Positions 60,233 through 64,000 of a stretch of 64,000 bases of DNA are shown here, in pieces. Each line of letters opens with the position of its first letter. Within the stretch, counting starts at the first letter, position 1. The notes below the pieces were generated by a model, which was not told the origin of the DNA, did no database searches, and worked only from the letters and a program-made list of their open reading frames with translations. Source of the stretch: an uncultured Paraprevotella sp. (GTDB taxonomy: Bacteria > Bacteroidota > Bacteroidia > Bacteroidales > Bacteroidaceae); contig CALULA010000005.1 of the NCBI GenBank assembly GCA_944321365.1, positions 62,001 to 126,000 of the forward strand. Direction: 5' to 3'. A program made the translations under genes and the position numbers.

Positions 60233-62770
60233 GTGAACGAACGGATCTACAGCTATGAAGAAGCTTTTGAAGCCTCTTTAGCTTATTTCAAAGGAGACGA
60301 GCTGGCCGCAAGAGTCTGGGTTAATAAATACTCCATGAAAGACTCCTACGGACACATCTACGAAAAGTCGCCGGAAGACATGCACTGGCGGATTGCCAAC
60401 GAGATTGCAAGGATAGAGAAGAAGTATGAGAACCCGATTCCCGCCGAGGAAATTTTCGGACTTCTCGACCACTTCAGGTACATCATCCCGGCAGGCTCGC
60501 CCATGACCGGCATCGGCAACAACCATCAGATTGCCTCGCTGTCCAACTGCTTTGTCATCGGACTGGACGGACAGGCCGACTCCTACGGCGGCATTATCCG
60601 CATCGACGAGGAACAGGTGCAGCTCATGAAGCGGCGCGGCGGCGTGGGACATGACCTGTCGCACATCCGGCCGAAAGGCTCACCGGTGAAAAACTCGGCC
60701 CTGACCTCCACCGGACTCGTGCCTTTCATGGAACGCTACAGCAACTCCACGCGCGAAGTGGCGCAGGACGGACGCCGCGGCGCGCTGATGCTCTCAGTCA
60801 GCATCAAGCATCCGGACGCAGAGGCTTTCATAGACGCCAAGATGACGGAGGGCAAAGTGACGGGAGCCAATGTATCGGTCAAGATTGACGACGGCTTCAT
60901 GCAGGCCGCCATCGAGGACCGTCCCTACGTACAACAATACCCCATCGACAGCCCGTCGCCCATGGTTTCCAAGGAAATCAGCGCACAGGCTCTGTGGAAG
61001 AAGATTGTCCACAACGCCTGGCAGAGTGCCGAACCCGGCGTACTGTTCTGGGACACCATCCTGCGCGAGTCCATCCCCGACTGCTACGCTGACCTGGGAT
61101 TCCGCACGGTGAGCACGAACCCCTGTGGCGAAATCCCGCTCTGCCCCTACGACAGCTGCCGTCTGCTGGCCATCAACCTCTACTCCTACGTGATCAATCC
61201 GTTTACTGCCGAGGCCCGTTTCGACTTTGAACTGTTCAAGAAGCACGTGCAACTTGCCCAGCGCATCATGGACGACATCATCGATCTGGAACTGGAAAAG
61301 ATAGAGCTGATCCTGCAGAAGATCGACGCAGACCCGGAATCGGAGGAGGTGAAAGGCGCAGAACGCCACCTGTGGGAGAAGATATACAAGAAGAGCGGAC
61401 AGGGACGCCGCACGGGTGTGGGCATCACGGCCGAGGGCGACATGCTCGCCGCACTGGGTCTGCGCTACGGAACGCAGGAAGCCACAGACTTCGCCGTGGA
61501 AGTGCACAAGACCGTAGCCCTGCAGGCCTACCGCTCGTCCGTACAGATGGCCAAGGAGCGCGGTGCCTTTGAAATATACGATACTGAACGCGAAAAAAAC
61601 AACCCGTTCATCAACCGCTTGCGCGAGGCTGATCCGGAACTGTATGAGAACATGGCTAAATATGGCCGTCGCAACATTGCCTGTCTCACCATCGCTCCGA
61701 CGGGAACCACGAGTCTGATGACCCAAACTACGTCTGGCATCGAGCCGGTGTTCCTACCGGTGTACAAGCGTCGCCGCAAGGTGAATCCCAACGACCCGGA
61801 AGTGCACATCGACTTCGTGGACGAGACGGGCGACGCCTTCGAGGAATACATCGTCTATCACCACAAGTTCCTGAAGTGGATGGAAGTCAACGGCTACGAC
61901 ACCAAGAAGCGTTACACGCAGGATGAAATAGACCAACTGGTGGAAAAGTCGCCTTACTACAAGGCAACGGCCAACGATGTGGACTGGCTGATGAAGGTCA
62001 AGATGCAGGGCGCCATACAGCAATGGGTGGACCACAGCATCAGCGTGACCGTCAACCTGCCTGCCAATGTGGACGAGGAACTGGTGAACCAGCTCTACGT
62101 GGAGGCCTGGCGCTCCGGCTGCAAGGGCTGCACCATCTACCGCGACGGCTCGCGTTCGGGCGTGATGATTGCCATGAAGGACGAGAAGAAGCCGCAGGAA
62201 GTGCCCTGCAAACGGCCCGAAGTGGTGGAGAAACGCCCGCAGGTGCTGGACTGCGACGTGGTACGCTTCCAGAACAACAAGGAGAAGTGGGTGGCTTTCG
62301 TCGGACTGCTCGACGGCTACCCCTACGAAATCTTCACCGGTATACAGGACGACGACGAGGGCATCGTGCTGCCCAAAAGCGTCATGAAAGGCCGCATCAT
62401 CAAGAACGTGGACGAAGAGGGCAACAAACGCTACGACTTCCAGTTCGAGAACAAGAAGGGTTACAAGACCACCGTCGAGGGACTCTCGGAGAAATTCAAC
62501 AAGGAATACTGGAACTATGCCAAGCTGATTTCCGGCGTGCTGCGCTACCGCATGCCGCTGGAGCACGTCATCAAGCTCGTCAGCTCCCTGCAACTGGAGA
62601 GCGAGAGCATCAACACGTGGAAGAACGGTGTGGAACGCGCCCTGAAGAAATATATCACAGACGGCACCGAAGCCAAAGGAATGAAATGCCCCAACTGCGG
62701 ACATGAGTCGCTCGTCTACCAGGAGGGATGCCTCATCTGCAAGCACTGCGGGGCCTCAAGATGCGGATAG
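60233..62770 (+). CDS. nrdJ: Adenosylcobalamin-dependent (class II) ribonucleoside-diphosphate reductase
   Basis: An 845-residue class II ribonucleotide reductase that makes deoxynucleotides using a cobalamin-derived thiyl radical. Landmarks are the N-terminal EAFEASLAYFKGDELAARVWVNKY, the redox Cys in SNCFVIGL, the thiyl-radical finger loop NPCGEIPL (residues 296-303), the APTGTTSLMTQTTSGIEPVF segment, and a C-terminal TSCPD-like domain that ends in a zinc-ribbon-like CPNCGHES...CKHCGASRCG. The start is a GTG; no ATG fits the conserved N terminus. folB begins three bases after the stop codon. Confidence 0.93.
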   Translation: MNERIYSYEEAFEASLAYFKGDELAARVWVNKYSMKDSYGHIYEKSPEDMHWRIANEIARIEKKYENPIPAEEIFGLLDHFRYIIPAGSPMTGIGNNHQIASLSNCFVIGLDGQADSYGGIIRIDEEQVQLMKRRGGVGHDLSHIRPKGSPVKNSALTSTGLVPFMERYSNSTREVAQDGRRGALMLSVSIKHPDAEAFIDAKMTEGKVTGANVSVKIDDGFMQAAIEDRPYVQQYPIDSPSPMVSKEISAQALWKKIVHNAWQSAEPGVLFWDTILRESIPDCYADLGFRTVSTNPCGEIPLCPYDSCRLLAINLYSYVINPFTAEARFDFELFKKHVQLAQRIMDDIIDLELEKIELILQKIDADPESEEVKGAERHLWEKIYKKSGQGRRTGVGITAEGDMLAALGLRYGTQEATDFAVEVHKTVALQAYRSSVQMAKERGAFEIYDTEREKNNPFINRLREADPELYENMAKYGRRNIACLTIAPTGTTSLMTQTTSGIEPVFLPVYKRRRKVNPNDPEVHIDFVDETGDAFEEYIVYHHKFLKWMEVNGYDTKKRYTQDEIDQLVEKSPYYKATANDVDWLMKVKMQGAIQQWVDHSISVTVNLPANVDEELVNQLYVEAWRSGCKGCTIYRDGSRSGVMIAMKDEKKPQEVPCKRPEVVEKRPQVLDCDVVRFQNNKEKWVAFVGLLDGYPYEIFTGIQDDDEGIVLPKSVMKGRIIKNVDEEGNKRYDFQFENKKGYKTTVEGLSEKFNKEYWNYAKLISGVLRYRMPLEHVIKLVSSLQLESESINTWKNGVERALKKYITDGTEAKGMKCPNCGHESLVYQEGCLICKHCGASRCG

Positions 62771-62773
62771 GCC

Positions 62774-63142
62774 ATGCACATGATGAGCAACCGCATCTTC
62801 ATGCACGGGCTGCGCATCCATGCCCGTCACGGCGTGGACCCGCAGGAAAGACTGACAGGAGCCGACTTTCTGGTGAGCATCGAGGCCGACACAGACTTCA
62901 CCGAGGCCATGCGCACCGACCGGCTGGAAGGCACCGTCAGCTACGCCGACCTCTACCGCCTGGTCAAAGAAGAGATGGCCACACCATCGCAACTGCTGGA
63001 GCACGTGGCCGGACGCATCCTGCAACGCCTCTTCGGCCACTTCCCGTCCGTCAGCCGCATCCGGCTGACGCTGACCAAGGAAAACCCGCCAATGGGTGCC
63101 GACGGCGGACAAACAGGCATCACCGTGGAGGCCGAGAGATAG
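62774..63142 (+). CDS. folB: Dihydroneopterin aldolase
   Basis: A 122-residue FolB that converts 7,8-dihydroneopterin to 6-hydroxymethyl-dihydropterin in folate synthesis. Conserved parts are FMHGLRIHARHGVDPQE, TVSYADLYRLVKEEM (active-site Tyr), PSQLLEHVAGRIL (substrate-binding Glu) and RLTLTKENPPMGA. The coding sequence starts just after nrdJ, so both belong to one nucleotide/folate operon. The first residues (MHMMSN) offer several ATGs; the second or third could be used. Confidence 0.9.
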   Translation: MHMMSNRIFMHGLRIHARHGVDPQERLTGADFLVSIEADTDFTEAMRTDRLEGTVSYADLYRLVKEEMATPSQLLEHVAGRILQRLFGHFPSVSRIRLTLTKENPPMGADGGQTGITVEAER

Positions 63143-63177
63143 GACACAAAACGACCTCTGCCAAAATGGCAGCCGCA

Positions 63178-63243
63178 TCGCGCGAGATTCATGCAAACAC
63201 ACCGTTCCGGACAAGGATACGGGTCTGCGTGAATCTCGCGCGA
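63178..63243. repeat. Inverted repeat, 18-bp arms
   Basis: TCGCGCGAGATTCATGCA (63178-63195) is matched in reverse complement by 63226-63243 with one mismatch, around a 30-base spacer. A smaller perfect stem (CTGCCA/TGGCAG, 63158-63172) lies just before it. It is downstream of folB, has no T-run and may be a folded 3' RNA element or an element end. Confidence 0.7.
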
Positions 63244-63442
63244 CTGCGTTTCTGCAGAATGCAAGCCGCTCCGCACACACGCCTGCCATTCTGACACCAG
63301 CAATGAGAATCCGTGCGGAATACTCCCGCATGCCGTCAACGCCACGCCCTGTTTTCCTGACATTCTGCAACACGACTCATGCACCGGGAAAAGCATCAGC
63401 CAGCAAAAGACAGGTCCACAGGCAGCTCTCCGGAAGCCCCTT

Positions 63443-63580
63443 CGCGCAAGATTTACGCCGTCTGTGCGCACAACGGCCTGCGTCTGTGCGCACAACGGAC
63501 TGTTTCTTTGCGCACAGACGCCTCCATCATTGCGGAAAGAAACGGCACATATTCCGCATGAAACAAGCATAAATCCTGCA
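63443..63580. repeat. 22-bp-period TTGCGCAA array H (6 cores, 1 more degenerate)
   Basis: Cores start at 63443 (CGCGCA), 63465, 63487 and 63509 (TGCGCA), 63531 (TGCGGA) and 63553 (TCCGCA), exactly 22 bp apart; a degenerate CCTGCA follows in phase at 63575. It is the longest array in the window and lies between the folB gene and the oadG gene. Confidence 0.85.
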
Positions 63581-63599
63581 TAAACCAAATATTTATGCA
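63577..63599. repeat. Short perfect inverted repeat at the end of array H
   Basis: TGCATAAA (63577-63584) and TTTATGCA (63592-63599) form an 8-bp stem with a 7-base loop, overlapping the last degenerate unit of array H. The following 63600-63856 contains a GC-rich hairpin (63640-63656) but no gene. Confidence 0.6.
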
Positions 63600-63856
63600 G
63601 AAAAGGCACTGCAAACCTTGCTATTTCCCTCTCATTTCATCCGGCTTCACGCCGGAAGCTCTGCCTTTTTGTCAGTATTTCCCTGATGTTTCACTTATTT
63701 CCTTCATCCTGTTCCCTATCTCCCGCGAAGCCGTTTTTTAAGACTATTTTATAGTAAAAAGCCGTCGTTTTTGAACATAAAACCGTAAATTAGCGGGCAA
63801 ATATACGAAACAGACAGCTGTAGAGAGGATTAAATAATAAATCGTCATAACACAAA

Positions 63857-64000
63857 ATGGAGAACATAAGTTTAGCATTAGAGCTGATGGTCGTGGGCAT
63901 GATTACGGTATTCATCATCCTGATGATAGTCATCCAGCTGGGCAAATGGCTCATTATGGGCGTGAACCGGATAGCACCGGAACAGACAGTAACCCACAAA
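63857..64000 (+). CDS. OadG-type gamma subunit of a sodium-pumping decarboxylase, 5' part
   Basis: The first 48 codons of a gene that runs off the window. The N terminus MENISLALELMVVGMITVFI is followed by a single hydrophobic membrane segment and MGVNRIAPE, as in OadG, the small gamma chain of oxaloacetate or methylmalonyl-CoA decarboxylases that pump Na+. In Bacteroidales it is usually followed by the carboxyltransferase, biotin carrier and beta subunit genes, here outside the window. The start is the first ATG after a leader with GAGAGGATT. Confidence 0.75.
   Translation, partial: MENISLALELMVVGMITVFIILMIVIQLGKWLIMGVNRIAPEQTVTHK

Noticed and set aside
1..64000. Prophage, integrative element or insertion sequence
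   Set aside because: No transposase, integrase, phage structural or conjugation gene was recognised in any frame, and gene order is that of ordinary chromosomal operons.

Overview
The window is chromosomal DNA from a member of the Bacteroidales, most likely family Bacteroidaceae; I cannot resolve the genus. The evidence is a run of genes typical of gut Bacteroidales (RprX/RprY, DUF4827, DUF5606, DUF3276, a GldB-like lipoprotein, the GGGtGRT protein, B12-dependent ribonucleotide reductase, GH97/GH115/PL11 enzymes) and many copies of the Bacteroidota -7 promoter element TAnnTTTG, some with a TTTG -33 box 19-20 bases upstream. Good Shine-Dalgarno sequences are rare and sit mainly before ribosomal protein genes and the GGGtGRT gene. 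I see no insertion sequence, prophage, rRNA operon or CRISPR array.

Layout. 0-9 kb: 3' end of a TonB-dependent receptor, a NifU-like/GGGtGRT pair, a GH105-DUF4861 enzyme, a radical SAM protein and dipeptidyl peptidase IV. 9-16 kb: a minus-strand group (MtaB, glycosyltransferase, GldB-like lipoprotein, RsmI-related methylase), a small acidic lipoprotein gene, rpsF-rpsR-rplI and a MarR regulator. 16-24 kb: RprXY, a GTPase-degenerate EF-G paralogue, HemW, a DUF4827 lipoprotein and an NrnA-like DHH protein. 24-33 kb: SIMPL protein; sigma factor, a 43-residue protein, Rpe and ComEC on the minus strand; then nusB-yajC-ybbR-coaE-DUF5606. 33-39 kb: PUR-like protein, rplY-pth-S4 protein, PepT, an LpxH-like hydrolase overlapping a glycosyltransferase gene, a non-coding region with two related tiny reading frames, and tRNA-Arg(CCG). 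39-45.5 kb: asnA, a HpaII-family endonuclease without a methyltransferase, and a six-gene overlapping operon. 45.5-55 kb: a TonB-dependent receptor and three polysaccharide enzymes (GH115, GH97, PL11) without SusC/SusD. 55-64 kb: cell-wall amidase, MCE protein, dnaA, nitroreductase, NrdJ, FolB and the 5' end of an oadG gene.

The most unusual signal is a dispersed repeat. Eight short arrays of a palindromic core, TTGCGCAA (variants TTCCGCAA, TTGCGGAA), have the cores exactly 22 bp apart, about two helical turns. Seven arrays are intergenic, and each lies past the 3' end of at least one gene, four of them just beyond a clear terminator hairpin. The eighth lies inside the nrnA-like coding sequence. 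None is in a divergent promoter region. The spacing is read directly from the sequence; the function is unknown to me.
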